From Catenovulum sp. 2E275 (GTDB lineage Bacteria > Pseudomonadota > Gammaproteobacteria > Enterobacterales > Alteromonadaceae): 64,000 nucleotides of DNA. The translations under genes and the position numbers were made by a program. The DNA lies in NCBI RefSeq assembly GCF_025515275.1, contig NZ_JAOPFU010000018.1, forward strand, positions 1-64,000, in the 5' to 3' direction. Under the pieces are notes generated by a model, which was not told the DNA's origin, made no database searches, and was given only the letters and a program-made list of their open reading frames with translations. Below, piece after piece: positions 1-11,564 of this stretch; the first letter of the stretch is position 1, and every line of letters begins with the position of its first letter.

Positions 1-88
1 CGCACAAAAAAATTCTCGTTAGAAACCATGTGGAATTATAAGGTTAAATAATTCAATTAGTTAGAATACACCTTAACCCGAGTTGAGG

Positions 89-229
89 TTAATTATTATA
101 GAACCACAATAAATAAGCCTGAAAACCTAAGTACAACACACTACAACCAATTGCACCTATTAAGCCCCAATAGACTAATTTTAAAAAGAGTTTAACCGGA
201 TCATTATTAACTGAACTTCTACTACTCAT
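89..229 (-). CDS. small membrane protein, 46 aa, hypothetical
   Basis: This short open frame starts with ATG at 229 and ends with TAA at 89. The product is a polar N-terminus (MSSRSSVNNDPVKLF) followed by one hydrophobic stretch rich in Leu, Gly, Ile and Tyr (residues 19-42), as in a single-pass inner-membrane microprotein. It lies just beyond the serS terminator on the same strand. The ribosome-binding site is weak (AGTGG about 10 nt upstream). I do not recognise a family. It could be a chance frame, but the sharply hydrophobic second half argues for a real gene. Confidence 0.4.
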   Translation of the reverse strand: MSSRSSVNNDPVKLFLKLVYWGLIGAIGCSVLYLGFQAYLLWFYNN

Positions 230-251
230 TTTTTAATACCACTAAAAATAA

Positions 252-283
252 AAAACGGAATCAATTGTTATTAATTCCGTTTT
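252..283 (-). terminator. rho-independent terminator of serS operon
   Basis: A 10-bp inverted repeat (AAAACGGAAT / ATTCCGTTTT) with a 12-nt loop is followed on the minus strand by a T-rich run (TTTTTTATTTTT). It lies about 55 bp after the serS stop codon, so it most likely ends the ftsK-lolA-rarA-crcB-serS transcript. Confidence 0.75.
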
Positions 284-337
284 ATATCACAAATATTAAA
301 AAATTAAATAATAAAATTCTAACTAACCAAAATTTAA

Positions 338-1636
<1,299 letters not shown>

Positions 1637-1658
1637 TTATCCAAATATCTCTTAAATT

Positions 1659-2048
1659 TTAGTTAAATTTTATGCCGGCTAGTTTACTACCTAACCAAAC
1701 AGCAAATAAACAAATACCCACATTCAACAATACATTCAGCACAGCTTTAAACCACGCACCTTGTTGAGCCAGTAATAAAGTATCCATTGAAAAAGTAGAA
1801 AAGGTTGTTAACGCACCTAAAAAACCAATGCCGATAAAGGTTTTCCAAGGCACCAACTGAAAATAACCATGGGTTATCAGGGTATATAACAAACCAATTA
1901 ATAGTGAACCTATTACATTGACCAGTAGTGTACCAAACGGAAAGCTTTTCCCAAACCATACAAGCATTAATTGCGACAGAAAATATCGCAAACATGCACC
2001 AAAAGCGCCACCTAAGCCAATAAATACATAAGTCATTGCACTATTCAT
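1659..2048 (-). CDS. crcB: fluoride ion transporter CrcB/FluC
   Basis: Small four-helix membrane protein of the Fluc family, which forms dual-topology dimeric fluoride channels. The sequence has the family signature [14 protein letters not shown] near the N-terminus and the second hallmark [19 protein letters not shown]. Four hydrophobic segments are visible. I place the start at ATG 2048 ([14 protein letters not shown], 129 aa), overlapping the rarA stop by 8 bp; a longer frame from 2072 would overlap rarA further and add an unconserved N-terminus, and ATG 2036 is a shorter alternative. No fluoride riboswitch lies upstream, because the gene is embedded in the operon behind rarA. Confidence 0.95.
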   Translation of the reverse strand: MNSAMTYVFIGLGGAFGACLRYFLSQLMLVWFGKSFPFGTLLVNVIGSLLIGLLYTLITHGYFQLVPWKTFIGIGFLGALTTFSTFSMDTLLLAQQGAWFKAVLNVLLNVGICLFAVWLGSKLAGIKFN

Positions 2049-3390
2049 AACGTTTTTGCTCGCTGTTAGCATCTAATCCAGCTAAATATGCAAGCTTTTC
2101 ACCAATTTTTTTCTCAAGTCCGCGCTCACTCGGAAAATAATATTGCGTCTGTTTAAGCTCTACCGGCATATAAACTTCGCCCGCAGCATAAGCGTTATCT
2201 TCGTTATGGGCATAGCGGTATTCAGCACCATGACCTAACGATTTATTAATTGCCGTTGGTGCATTTCTTAAATGATAAGGTACATCATAGCTGGGCAGTT
2301 CACGGGCATCTTTAAGCGCGGCTTTAAATGCGGTATACACAGCATTACTTTTTGGAGCACAAGCCATAAAAACTGCGGCTTGCGCAATTGCCCGTTCACC
2401 TTCGGCAGGTCCTACTCGGGTAAAACAATCCCAAGCATTTAATGCAATTTGCATCGCTCTTGGATCTGCATTGCCAATATCTTCAGATGCAATCGCCAAT
2501 AATCTGCGCGCCACATATAAAGGATCAATTCCAGCACTTAACATTCTGGCATACCAATAAAGCGCAGCGTCTGGATCTGAGCCGCGAACCGATTTATGAA
2601 AAGCTGAGATTAAATCATAATAAAGATCGCCACCTTTATCAGCGGCCACAACCCGATATTGCAATAAAGTTTCAATGTGCTGCTGTAGAACCAAACGCTC
2701 ACCTTGTTCATTTGGTTCAATTAAATCGGTTAAAATTTCAAGTTGATTTAATAACTGACGCGCATCGCCAGCAGCATAATCAATTAATTGTTCTGCAATT
2801 TTGTCGGCAAAGGTTAAGCTAGCGGCATCGCCACTTCGTGATGGATCTTGTTTAACCTGCGCCAGCAAAGCCATTAACTCTTCCGTTGAGTGTTTTTGTA
2901 ATAAATAAACCCGCGCTCTTGAAAGCAAAGCACGATTTAACTCAAATCCGGGATTCTCAGTGGTCGCACCAATAAAAATAACTGTGCCATCTTCAATAAA
3001 GGGCAAAAATGCATCTTGCTGTGATTTATTAAATCTATGCACTTCATCAACAAACAATACCGTTTTACGACCACTTTGCTGAGCGGTTAATCTGGCAGAA
3101 TCTATCGCAGCGCGAATATCTTTTACACCGGCTGTTACCGCCGATAAGCGTTCAACATGCGCATCAACATAACGTGCAATCAACTCAGCCAGCGTTGTTT
3201 TTCCTGTACCCGGTGGCCCCCATAAAATTAATGAGTGCACTCGTCCGGCCGTTACTGCTTTATATAAAGGTTTATCTTTGGCAAGAATATGAGATTGACC
3301 AATATACTGGTCTAAACTAACTGGCCGCATACGTGCGGCCAGTGGAGCATTTACACTGTCAAATAAGCCCGAATCAGCGGCGTTGGTCAT
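2041..3390 (-). CDS. rarA: replication-associated recombination protein A, clamp-loader-like AAA+ ATPase
   Basis: RarA/MgsA is a AAA+ ATPase related to clamp loaders and the eukaryotic WRNIP1/Mgs1. It acts at stalled replication forks. The 449 residues are of standard size. Walker A (GPPGTGKTT) is at residues 58-66, Walker B with [14 protein letters not shown] near 110, and the sensor segment [18 protein letters not shown] follows. The C-terminal part holds the tetramerisation domain ([19 protein letters not shown]). The start codon overlaps the end of lolA by 17 bp, so translation is probably coupled. Confidence 0.97.
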   Translation of the reverse strand: MTNAADSGLFDSVNAPLAARMRPVSLDQYIGQSHILAKDKPLYKAVTAGRVHSLILWGPPGTGKTTLAELIARYVDAHVERLSAVTAGVKDIRAAIDSARLTAQQSGRKTVLFVDEVHRFNKSQQDAFLPFIEDGTVIFIGATTENPGFELNRALLSRARVYLLQKHSTEELMALLAQVKQDPSRSGDAASLTFADKIAEQLIDYAAGDARQLLNQLEILTDLIEPNEQGERLVLQQHIETLLQYRVVAADKGGDLYYDLISAFHKSVRGSDPDAALYWYARMLSAGIDPLYVARRLLAIASEDIGNADPRAMQIALNAWDCFTRVGPAEGERAIAQAAVFMACAPKSNAVYTAFKAALKDARELPSYDVPYHLRNAPTAINKSLGHGAEYRYAHNEDNAYAAGEVYMPVELKQTQYYFPSERGLEKKIGEKLAYLAGLDANSEQKRYE

Positions 3391-3991
3391 CTAGCTCAAC
3401 ACCCTCGGGTAATTCAAAAGTAAAATGTCCATTTTCAAAATCCTGACTGGTTTTAGTCACAAATTCGCTGAAATGATAGCGGCTGGTTTGGCCTTGTTTA
3501 TCTAATATTGCTAGCTCAGCCAAAGCATTATCCTTGAGAGTTAATTTAACCTGAGCAACATGCGCTTGCTCATCGGTTGTTAAAATCACATACTCGTTTG
3601 CAGAATTTTGTTTAATTAAATATTGCTGCCACGCGTCTGACTCTGGCTTTAACAATAATAAAATAGGGTTAGACTGCACCGTGTCTTTTAACCAAGTTGC
3701 AGTAACTTGCTCAACAAATGGGTCATAAAACCAGACAGTTTCACCATCTGATTGTAATGTATTTTCATTAGGCTCTGCGGTGACCCATTTAAATTTATCC
3801 GGTTGAATTAGCTCAACATAGCCAGTTGCACTTTGCACCACTTGGTTATTAACATCGGTAACTTGCTGGCTGAATTGAGCACTAAACCCAGATAAATCTG
3901 CTAATTTTTGTTTTAACGATTCAGTTGCCGGATTTGCCGCGACAAACTGACTGAAACATAATGCAAAAGTAAAAACTATTTTTTTAATCAT
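3374..3991 (-). CDS. lolA: outer-membrane lipoprotein carrier protein
   Basis: Periplasmic chaperone that takes lipoproteins from LolCDE and delivers them to LolB at the outer membrane. The protein is 205 aa. It has a signal peptide ([19 protein letters not shown], cleavage probably after FVAA-N) and the LolA fold signature: [11 protein letters not shown] at the mature N-terminus, then PDKFKW and the [10 protein letters not shown] strand pair. It starts 3 bp after the ftsK stop codon and overlaps rarA, which is the usual ftsK-lolA-rarA arrangement. Confidence 0.96.
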   Translation of the reverse strand: MIKKIVFTFALCFSQFVAANPATESLKQKLADLSGFSAQFSQQVTDVNNQVVQSATGYVELIQPDKFKWVTAEPNENTLQSDGETVWFYDPFVEQVTATWLKDTVQSNPILLLLKPESDAWQQYLIKQNSANEYVILTTDEQAHVAQVKLTLKDNALAELAILDKQGQTSRYHFSEFVTKTSQDFENGHFTFELPEGVELDDQRR

Positions 3992-3994
3992 TTA

Positions 3995-6709
3995 TTAATC
4001 CAATCTCGGGGGCGGCGGAGCTAATACTTCACGCGCGCCATTATGACCTGCTGATGTTACGACACCTGTGGCTTCCATTTGTTCCACTATGCGAGCGGCT
4101 CTATTGTAGCCGATTCTGAATTTGCGTTGCACACTTGAAACTGAAACTTTTCGAGTTTCAGTAACAAAAACAACCGCTTCATCATATAAAGGATCAGATT
4201 CTTCATCCGCCATCATTTCGGCCTGCTCTCCCGGTAGTAAAGCATCTTCAGATGAATCCCCGCTTAATATATCCTCTATATACACAGGTGTTCCACGCGC
4301 TTTCCAGTCGGCAACCACAGCATGAACTTCATGATCGTCAACAAATGCGCCATGCACACGGGTCGGGACACTGGTTCCGGCAGGTAAGTACAACATATCA
4401 CCCATACCTAATAAAGTTTCAGCCCCTTGCTGATCTAAAATGGTTCGGGAGTCGATTTTAGAAGACACCTGAAACGCCATTCGGGTTGGAATATTTGCTT
4501 TAATTAAACCGGTAATCACATCAACCGACGGTCTTTGTGTCGCTAATACTAAATGGATGCCGGCGGCACGTGCTTTTTGCGCGATACGGGCAATTAATTC
4601 TTCAACTTTTTTACCAACAATCATCATCATGTCGGCGAATTCATCAATAACCACCACAATTGCTGGTAGTTTTTCTAAAAATGGCGCTTCTTCATCCATA
4701 CTATCGCCCGGTTTCCATAGTGGGTCTCGAATCGGATTGCCATTTTCTTTCGCGTCTAAGATTTTGGCGTTATACCCTTTCATGTTTCTAACACCTAACG
4801 CAGACATCAGTTTATAACGACGTTCCATTTCACCAACACTCCAGCGCAGCGCGTTGGACGCTTCTTTCATATCGGTGACTACTTCACATAATAAATGCGG
4901 AATGCCTTCATAAACCGATAACTCAAGCATTTTAGGGTCAATCATAATCAGGCGAACATCTTCAGGAGTGGATTTATATAACAAACTTAAAATCATCACA
5001 TTCACCCCAACAGATTTACCCGAACCTGTTGTCCCCGCAACCAATAAATGCGGCATTTTCGCTAAATCAACCACCACAGGTTTACCGGCAATATCCTGCC
5101 CTAATACCATAGTGAGCGGAGATTTCGCTTTTTCAAACTCTTCGCCTTCAATCACCTCAGATAAACGCACAATTTCTCTGTGCTTGTTAGGTAACTCTAA
5201 ACCGACATAAGATTTACCCGGAATCACTTCAACCACCCGCACACTCACTGCGGATAATGAACGCGCAATATCTTTAGATAAATTAGTGATTTTAGACACT
5301 TTTACCCCAGGCGCTAAATCCAGTTCGAGTCTGGTAATAACCGGCCCTGGGTACATGCCAACTACTCTGGCTTCAACCCCAAAGTCTAATAATTTAGCTT
5401 CAACTAAACGACTTACCGCATCCATTTCTTCTTGGGTAATTGGATTTGCAGCTTTGTCTGGTCTGTCTAGTAACTCAAACGAAGGCAAAACAGTCGTTGG
5501 CTTTTGTGGCTGCTCAGCACTGGCATTAATTAAGTCATTTAATTGCTGCTGCATTGGCGATACCGTTTTAGCCGGTGATGACTCAGCCTGAGCTTGTGTC
5601 GAATCTGGTTTAGATTGCGGCTCAGGTTTAAATTCGGTTTTGGCTTGCAGATCCGCTTTTGGTGTATTTTGTGTTTGTTCCAAAGGTAAGCGGGTTTGCA
5701 TTTCGTCATCGTCCAGTTCAGGTAAATCCCCTATCACTGGCTCTGCATACGTTTCGTCTTTAGCTGAATTTTGAGTTGCTGGCTGAGATTCGGTTTTATC
5801 GCGCTTAAACCATTTGCTAATCGTATTAGTTTTTTCTTCTGGATGACGGGCTTTATCCGCGGCGATAGATTCTTCAGCAGAAAAAGTCATTTCTTCAGCA
5901 TCGGCGGGTTGTTGGCTTTGGCTAAACTGATTAAAAAAGTCATTGGCCAGCTCAGCGTCTTTATTTTGCTGATAACTAATTTGAGCAGTGTGAGCTTTAT
6001 TGTGCTCGGCTAGTTGAGCTTTTTCTTGCGGATCATCATCTAATTCAATCACTAAATGATCATCCTGCTGTTTATCTTTAGTCCAACCCAATTCACCTTT
6101 ACTTAAAGCTTGTAATTTTTGCCAGATAAAACGGCCAGCTTCAATTAAATATTCACCGGTTTTATCGACTAAATACAGCCATGAAACGCCAAATAATAAC
6201 GTTACCCCAGTACAAAAAAAGCAGAGTAATAATAAAGTCGTACCGACAAAATTAAAGTAAGGTAATAAAGATTCACTGATTAAATCACCAAGTAAACCAC
6301 CGGATGAATAATCAAATAAATTACTTAAATTCATACTCGCAAGCGAGGTAGTTGAAACCAGTAATAAAATAAATCCAATTATTTTTAAGCCTAAAGCTAA
6401 AAAGTCAATTTCAAAAAAGTTTGGTTTTTTCTGAAAAATAGCCCAGCCTAAAAAAGCTGTCGCAATTGGCACTGTGTAGGCAATAAACCCTAAAAAGAAA
6501 AATAATAAATCAGACAGCCATGCACCTGCAGCACCCGCTAAATTATTAATTGGCACATCATAACCAGACTGACTCCAACTTGGGTCGAGCGGATTAAATG
6601 ACACCAATGAAATAAGTGTAAATAAAGCACAACCAGCAAACGTAATAAGCCCGACTTCGAGCAACCGCTGGATACCTGTTAATGATTCTTTTTGCTTGAT
6701 ACCGTTCAA
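3995..6709 (-). CDS. ftsK: DNA translocase FtsK
   Basis: Septum-anchored DNA pump that clears chromosome termini during division and activates XerCD at dif. The 904-aa protein has an N-terminal domain with four or five transmembrane helices (residues 17-190), then a low-complexity Gln/Glu/Ala-rich linker (about 200-400), then the RecA-like motor with Walker A ([11 protein letters not shown]) and Walker B ([13 protein letters not shown]). It ends in the winged-helix gamma domain ([20 protein letters not shown]) that reads KOPS sites. The linker is shorter than in E. coli FtsK. It is the first gene of the minus-strand core operon and is divergent from ald. Confidence 0.97.
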   Translation of the reverse strand: MNGIKQKESLTGIQRLLEVGLITFAGCALFTLISLVSFNPLDPSWSQSGYDVPINNLAGAAGAWLSDLLFFFLGFIAYTVPIATAFLGWAIFQKKPNFFEIDFLALGLKIIGFILLLVSTTSLASMNLSNLFDYSSGGLLGDLISESLLPYFNFVGTTLLLLCFFCTGVTLLFGVSWLYLVDKTGEYLIEAGRFIWQKLQALSKGELGWTKDKQQDDHLVIELDDDPQEKAQLAEHNKAHTAQISYQQNKDAELANDFFNQFSQSQQPADAEEMTFSAEESIAADKARHPEEKTNTISKWFKRDKTESQPATQNSAKDETYAEPVIGDLPELDDDEMQTRLPLEQTQNTPKADLQAKTEFKPEPQSKPDSTQAQAESSPAKTVSPMQQQLNDLINASAEQPQKPTTVLPSFELLDRPDKAANPITQEEMDAVSRLVEAKLLDFGVEARVVGMYPGPVITRLELDLAPGVKVSKITNLSKDIARSLSAVSVRVVEVIPGKSYVGLELPNKHREIVRLSEVIEGEEFEKAKSPLTMVLGQDIAGKPVVVDLAKMPHLLVAGTTGSGKSVGVNVMILSLLYKSTPEDVRLIMIDPKMLELSVYEGIPHLLCEVVTDMKEASNALRWSVGEMERRYKLMSALGVRNMKGYNAKILDAKENGNPIRDPLWKPGDSMDEEAPFLEKLPAIVVVIDEFADMMMIVGKKVEELIARIAQKARAAGIHLVLATQRPSVDVITGLIKANIPTRMAFQVSSKIDSRTILDQQGAETLLGMGDMLYLPAGTSVPTRVHGAFVDDHEVHAVVADWKARGTPVYIEDILSGDSSEDALLPGEQAEMMADEESDPLYDEAVVFVTETRKVSVSSVQRKFRIGYNRAARIVEQMEATGVVTSAGHNGAREVLAPPPPRLD

Positions 6710-6890
6710 ACTATTTTTATACCTTTGTTGAATCTACTGCCCAATCTGACTGTCCTATTCTAAACAGGATTGAGTTAAATTCACATCCTTGTTAAGCAGT
6801 TATTGTGATCCATCTTTAAATGATTTTTAAAATCTTATCTTATTTCACCTAAACTTAAATTTAAATAAACCATTATTCAGTGGAGTCGGT
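6710..6890. promoter_or_regulatory. divergent promoter region ftsK / ald
   Basis: This 181-bp spacer separates the divergent starts of ftsK and ald and is very AT-rich. GGAG lies 8 bp upstream of the ald ATG. In related genomes an lrp gene often lies here; none is present. I cannot assign exact -35/-10 boxes with confidence. Confidence 0.4.
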
Positions 6891-7979
6891 ATGCAAATAG
6901 GTATTCCTAAAGAAATTAAAAACAATGAATACAGAGTTGGTTTATTGCCTCAGTATGTTGAGCAACTTTGTCAAAATGGACATCAGGTTTGGGTTGAACA
7001 TAATGCAGCAAGCGGCATTCAGATAACAGATCAGGATTATCTAACTGCCGGAGCTAAAATAGTTGATCAGGCAGCGCTTTATCAACAAGCTGAGTTAATC
7101 GTAAAAGTAAAAGAGCCGCAGCCAAGTGAATATGCATTACTTAACGCCAAACATATTTTATTTACTTTTTTACACCTTGCCGCCAGCCAATCGCTGACAC
7201 AAGCATTAACTCAAAGCGGTGCAACTTGTATTGCTTACGAAACCATTGAACTGGCTAATGGCCAACTCCCCTTGCTCTATCCAATGTCTGAAATTGCCGG
7301 ACGATTATCGATTCAGGCCGGTACTCACATGCTTGAAAAAGCACAAGGTGGCATGGGTAAATTATTGGGCGGTTTAGCTGGTGTTGCTCCCGCGCATGTG
7401 GTTATTATAGGCGCTGGTATTGTTGGCCAAAATGCATTGCAAATGGCATTAGGTTTACAAGCAAATGTAACAATTTTAGATACCAATATAGAAAAACTCA
7501 GATTAATTAAAAGCCAATATCCGACTCAAGTAACTTGTTTATTATCTGATCCGGTTAATTTAAAAGCCGCAGTTTTATCGGCCGATTTAGTCATTGGTTC
7601 GGTTTTACAGCCGGGTAAAAAAGCCCCTCAAATTTTACCTAAAAGCTGGCTCAAACAAATGCCAAAAGGGGCTGTTTTAGTCGATGTTGCTATTGATCAA
7701 GGTGGCTGTTTTGAAACCTCTAAACCAACTACACATCAAAACCCAGCTTATATAGTCGATGATATTGTGCATTATTGTGTTGCTAACATGCCGGGTGCAG
7801 TGCCTTTAACAGCGACTCAGTCGCTCAATAATGCCACCTTTAAATATATTAAAGCGATTGCTGATTTAGGGTTAACCCAAGCTTGCAATACTTTTAACGA
7901 ATTAAATTCTGGTATTAATATTCGCCAGAATAAAATTTGTCATCCAGATATTGCTGAAAGTTTTGGGTTAAAGATTTGA
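6891..7979 (+). CDS. ald: alanine dehydrogenase
   Basis: NAD-dependent oxidative deamination of L-alanine to pyruvate and ammonium, cytoplasmic. The 362-aa protein begins with the diagnostic MQIGIPKEIKNNEYRVGL. Substrate-binding Lys74 (VKVKEP) and catalytic His95 (TFLHLA) are present, as is the Rossmann nucleotide-binding loop (IIGAGIVGQNA) and the aspartate of VDVAIDQGG. The family is usually about 371 aa; this one is slightly short at the C-terminus. Its last 12 bases overlap the 3' end of the convergent GGDEF-EAL gene. No lrp regulator lies beside it. Confidence 0.95.
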   Translation: MQIGIPKEIKNNEYRVGLLPQYVEQLCQNGHQVWVEHNAASGIQITDQDYLTAGAKIVDQAALYQQAELIVKVKEPQPSEYALLNAKHILFTFLHLAASQSLTQALTQSGATCIAYETIELANGQLPLLYPMSEIAGRLSIQAGTHMLEKAQGGMGKLLGGLAGVAPAHVVIIGAGIVGQNALQMALGLQANVTILDTNIEKLRLIKSQYPTQVTCLLSDPVNLKAAVLSADLVIGSVLQPGKKAPQILPKSWLKQMPKGAVLVDVAIDQGGCFETSKPTTHQNPAYIVDDIVHYCVANMPGAVPLTATQSLNNATFKYIKAIADLGLTQACNTFNELNSGINIRQNKICHPDIAESFGLKI

Positions 7980-10355
7980 TTCAGCCAACAGTGTTTTTAA
8001 TGACTCTACAGGCATAGGTTTAGCGTAAAAGTAACCCTGAATACAATAACAGCCTTGAGCTAATAAAAAGTCACTTTGCGCCTGACTTTCAACTCCCTCG
8101 GCTATTATCTCAAGCCCAAGCTTTTGTGCCATTGCAATAATTGCACTGGTGATTTCCACATCCTGCTGATCGGCCGGAATATCCCGAATAAACGTGCGGT
8201 CAATTTTAATACAATGAATTGGGAACTGTTTTAAATAAGCCAGTGATGAGTAACCCGTGCCAAAATCATCCACCGATAAGCGGCATCCCAGCGCTCTTAA
8301 CTGCTGCATTACATCAATAGCTTGGGTGGTATTTTCCATTAACACGGACTCAGTTAACTCAAATTCAAGCTGCTTTGGTGAAACTTGATATTCAGCAATC
8401 ACATCATTAACCTGAGACAAAAAGTTTTTAGCAAAAAACTGACTGCCGGATAAATTAACTGAAATCCCTTCAATGCCTAAACTCGTTAAAATACCTTGAG
8501 AGTTGGTTAAGTGTATACACACCTGTTTTAATACTAGCAGGCCTAACTCATGAATTAATCCGGTTTCTTCTGCTAATGGAATAAATACATCCGGTGGAAT
8601 AAAACCATCTTCTTCATCAATCCATCTCACCAGAGCCTCAGCCCAATAAAATCGCCCTAAAATAGTATTATATTGAGGCTGTAAATAAACTTGTATGACT
8701 CCACTAGTCAAAGCTTTTTTCAGTTTTTGCTCTAAACGAATTTTATTTTTTATTTCAGCATCTAGCGTATAACTGAAATAAACGGCTTGATTACGGCCAA
8801 AATCTTTAGCCTTATATAACGCAATATCTGCATTACGGATTAACTCCATGCCGGTTTGCCCATCTTTAGGATAAACCGCAATACCGATAGAAGCTGTAAC
8901 ATCCAGCAGAGAGTGATGCTCCATTGGAGTAATTAATTTCGCCAGCATTTCATGAATAAGCTTATCTAACTTTGGCAATACTGAAGCATCACGGATTAAA
9001 ATCATGAACTCATCTCCGCCCATACGTGAAACTAGATCTTCAGAAGAAACTAGCCGGGTTAACTTATTCGCTATTGTTTGTAAAAGCATATCCCCAGCTT
9101 CATGCCCTAAACTATCATTTACTCGTTTAAAGTGATCCAGGTCCAGCATCAAAACTGCCATAGTTTGTTTTAATTTTGCAGCATTAGCCACTTCTAGCTG
9201 TAAATGATCATTAAAAAAGCGACGGTTAGCTAAACCTGTTAGAGGGTCCTGAAAAGCTAATTTTTCGAGTTCAGCCCGTGCTTGTTTTAATTCTGTTACA
9301 TCTAATAAAGAGCCAATCGTGCCGGTAAACCCATTAGCTTCAAGCTGTACAGGTGCAAGTTGCTCTAAAAAAGTTTTAACCTGCCCACTATTAGAACAAA
9401 ATTGATATTCTACAATTTTGGGTTGGATATTTTCTCTATTATCATCAAGTGTGTGAACAACACGGGATAAATCTGATGCTTCAATTTGCTGGAAATAATC
9501 TTGAATATTAAGTGGCAATTGCAATTGGGTCATTTGCTGCCATTTTTGATTTACAAAAAGATAGTCATCGTTTTGATCACGTAAAAATATTCCTATAGGT
9601 GCATTTTCGGCTAAAGTTCTGAATCTCTGCTCTGATATTTGTAACTTATTATGCTCTTTAGCCAAGCTATTCAACATATTATTAAATACATCGACTAAAG
9701 CACCAACCTCATCATTTTTAACTTTTTTTGCTCTAGTTTCAGAAAATACATTTTGAGTAATACTGAGTGCGGTACTATGGAGTTGTTGTAAAGGTGCAAG
9801 TACTCGCTTTAAAAAATGTTCAGTTAATACATAAATAGTTAATAAAGCAATCACCAAAACAGCAGAAAGCATAGCTAAAACATAGGTTTGCGTGGTTGTA
9901 ACATAATCCAAGTTAGATTGAATAACTAACATACCAATTAGTTCATCATGCTCAACCACAGGCAAAGAAAAAGTTAAGCTATCCTCTGTAAATTGATGAA
10001 AAGAGCGTACAGTTAAAGTTGTTTGATTCTGACATTGCTGTAGTTGAGGGTGAGTAGAAAACTCAGCAAAGAAATTTCCTTCCTGATTATATAAACAAAT
10101 TTGTTCGATAGCTGGATGGTATTTAGCCGCAGATAAATTCACCGTTGCTGTATTTTGATCATTAAAGACTAGAGCAACTGTAGTTCGATTAGCTAAAATC
10201 TCAGCGATTACATTTAAATCAGTTAATAATTTATCTTTTACTAACTCACGTTCAACGTAAGACAAAACACTACCCACAGTTATAAAACATAGCAATAAAA
10301 CCAAAGCTAAACGTTTTATAATAGACAACTTCAAGGATTGTCGGGGCTGTTGCAT
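7968..10355 (-). CDS. membrane PAS-GGDEF-EAL cyclic-di-GMP turnover protein (YfiN-like sensor)
   Basis: Inner-membrane signalling protein of 795 aa. In order: TM1 (about 13-33); a periplasmic sensor of the CHASE8 type (about 40-155); TM2 (157-178); HAMP (180-235); PAS (240-355); GGDEF (365-525); EAL (535-790). The diguanylate cyclase motif GGDEF is intact at 446-450. The phosphodiesterase motif EAL is intact at 573-575, with DDFGTGYSSL and EGVE also kept, so both activities are possible. The inhibitory I-site RxxD is lost (SSED at 437-440). It follows the YfiR-like gene by one base, matching the YfiR-YfiN pairing in which the periplasmic protein represses the cyclase. Unlike Pseudomonas YfiN it carries extra PAS and EAL domains. 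Confidence 0.93.
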   Translation of the reverse strand: MQQPRQSLKLSIIKRLALVLLLCFITVGSVLSYVERELVKDKLLTDLNVIAEILANRTTVALVFNDQNTATVNLSAAKYHPAIEQICLYNQEGNFFAEFSTHPQLQQCQNQTTLTVRSFHQFTEDSLTFSLPVVEHDELIGMLVIQSNLDYVTTTQTYVLAMLSAVLVIALLTIYVLTEHFLKRVLAPLQQLHSTALSITQNVFSETRAKKVKNDEVGALVDVFNNMLNSLAKEHNKLQISEQRFRTLAENAPIGIFLRDQNDDYLFVNQKWQQMTQLQLPLNIQDYFQQIEASDLSRVVHTLDDNRENIQPKIVEYQFCSNSGQVKTFLEQLAPVQLEANGFTGTIGSLLDVTELKQARAELEKLAFQDPLTGLANRRFFNDHLQLEVANAAKLKQTMAVLMLDLDHFKRVNDSLGHEAGDMLLQTIANKLTRLVSSEDLVSRMGGDEFMILIRDASVLPKLDKLIHEMLAKLITPMEHHSLLDVTASIGIAVYPKDGQTGMELIRNADIALYKAKDFGRNQAVYFSYTLDAEIKNKIRLEQKLKKALTSGVIQVYLQPQYNTILGRFYWAEALVRWIDEEDGFIPPDVFIPLAEETGLIHELGLLVLKQVCIHLTNSQGILTSLGIEGISVNLSGSQFFAKNFLSQVNDVIAEYQVSPKQLEFELTESVLMENTTQAIDVMQQLRALGCRLSVDDFGTGYSSLAYLKQFPIHCIKIDRTFIRDIPADQQDVEITSAIIAMAQKLGLEIIAEGVESQAQSDFLLAQGCYCIQGYFYAKPMPVESLKTLLAESNL

Positions 10356-10356
10356 G

Positions 10357-10908
10357 TTATTTGCCCTTAATCTCGCCAGCCAATTCTAATAACGAGGAGC
10401 TAAATACAACGTTATTATCTTTGGCTTGCTTTAAGTTAACTTTAAACCCTATACCGTTGTTTCTTTTATAGATTTCTATAGATGAAAAACTTAAGCCACT
10501 AGCGCACCCATCACATACAATCAATTGTTTTTGTAAGCTAGCACTCAAATAGTTTTCAAAGAGCTTTTGGTTTGTATTTTCACCACTAATAATGACATGA
10601 CATTTAACTGTGTCATCTATGCTTTTTTCGTATTTAGTTAATCTTAACTGTTTACGATTCACCCTTAGTCCAGATATCACCGAACTCAACTTAGCTTCAA
10701 CAAAGGGAGAACCAACAGTACAGACTTCAATTTCCCTGTCATTATCAGTTAAGGGCAATTGAGTATATCTTAAAATACCAATTACCATCGCAGCCCGGAG
10801 GCTTTCTTCATCAGGCTGATTAATTAAAGCTTGTGCAAAGGGCACAAATATAAAGTGCAGCAATAAAATAATTAATTGTATCTTTGTAAAAATACGCCTA
10901 CTTTTCAT
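10357..10908 (-). CDS. YfiR family periplasmic regulator (DUF4154)
   Basis: Small periplasmic protein (183 aa) with an N-terminal signal segment (IQLIILLLHFIFVPFAQA). The mature part has the YfiR features: an early helix (ESLRAAMVIGILRYTQ), strand EVCTVGSPF, and cysteines at 63, 103, 132 and 135 that could form disulfides as known for Pseudomonas YfiR. In that system YfiR binds the periplasmic domain of the cyclase YfiN and keeps it off until redox or envelope stress. The stop codon lies directly before the start of the GGDEF-EAL gene, so they are one operon. No YfiB-like lipoprotein gene is adjacent. Confidence 0.88.
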   Translation of the reverse strand: MKSRRIFTKIQLIILLLHFIFVPFAQALINQPDEESLRAAMVIGILRYTQLPLTDNDREIEVCTVGSPFVEAKLSSVISGLRVNRKQLRLTKYEKSIDDTVKCHVIISGENTNQKLFENYLSASLQKQLIVCDGCASGLSFSSIEIYKRNNGIGFKVNLKQAKDNNVVFSSSLLELAGEIKGK

Positions 10909-11033
10909 CCTTTATCCATTAATAAGCTGAAACGACTACAAAATCCATCTAAATGTTTCTAATCTTTAATCCACTTAGTGTAGCAAGCAACCCTAATTGT
11001 TACTAGCTGGTTTAAAAAAATTGAAGATAAAAG

Positions 11034-11564
11034 TTAATTTAATTCATGGTTTACTTGGCTTGCTAGTCGAGTTAATAGATCAGCGGTAGAGTCGACAAAA
11101 CTTCTATAACCAGCTTCTAACTGTGGTTGCTGAAAATTAAAATAATGCCGTTCGATTCCGTCTGTTTGGTGTTTTTCAATCCACCAATAACCCGATAAAT
11201 AGACTTTCCCATTAACCGAACCATATAAACGCTCAATTTCAATAATCAGTTTAGTTTTATCTAAACGCTGAGGCACTGTTAGCTGTTTTAAAAGTTGCTT
11301 GCTCATATAGCGATGAATTAATAACTCAAGAGGCTCTGCCCATCTATGATAATGAGCGAATGTTAACTCGCTTTGCTCATTTTCAATAACCAGTGAATCT
11401 TGTTTCAAATATTCAGCAACATTAATCTCTAATTGAATATTGGATGTAGTCTGTTCCAAAGATTGGTATGGCAAAAGATAATACTTAATCTGAGGGGGCT
11501 CAGAAGCACAGCCGAACAAAAAACAACTAAAAATAACGACGAGTAAGCCTAATTTTCTTTTCAT
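11034..11564 (-). CDS. pqiC: PqiC-like outer-membrane lipoprotein
   Basis: Lipoprotein of 176 aa with a signal sequence and a lipobox ending at Cys19 (FLFGC). It belongs to the PqiC/YmbA (ABC-type transport auxiliary) family. PqiC forms a ring at the outer membrane that docks the PqiB tube for lipid transport across the periplasm. Family-like segments are IKYYLLPYQS after the lipobox and FAHYHRWAEPL in the middle. Its start overlaps the pqiB stop by 4 bp, and it is the last gene of the rssA-pqiA-pqiB-pqiC operon. Confidence 0.88.
   Translation of the reverse strand: MKRKLGLLVVIFSCFLFGCASEPPQIKYYLLPYQSLEQTTSNIQLEINVAEYLKQDSLVIENEQSELTFAHYHRWAEPLELLIHRYMSKQLLKQLTVPQRLDKTKLIIEIERLYGSVNGKVYLSGYWWIEKHQTDGIERHYFNFQQPQLEAGYRSFVDSTADLLTRLASQVNHELN

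Noticed and set aside
2048-2100. Fluoride riboswitch controlling crcB
   Set aside because: crcB begins inside the end of rarA, and the sequence before it is coding; no riboswitch fold can be supported.
7968-7979. Overlap of ald and the GGDEF-EAL gene as a sign of a wrong annotation
   Set aside because: The convergent 12-bp overlap leaves both C-termini of near-normal length, and both frames are strongly supported.
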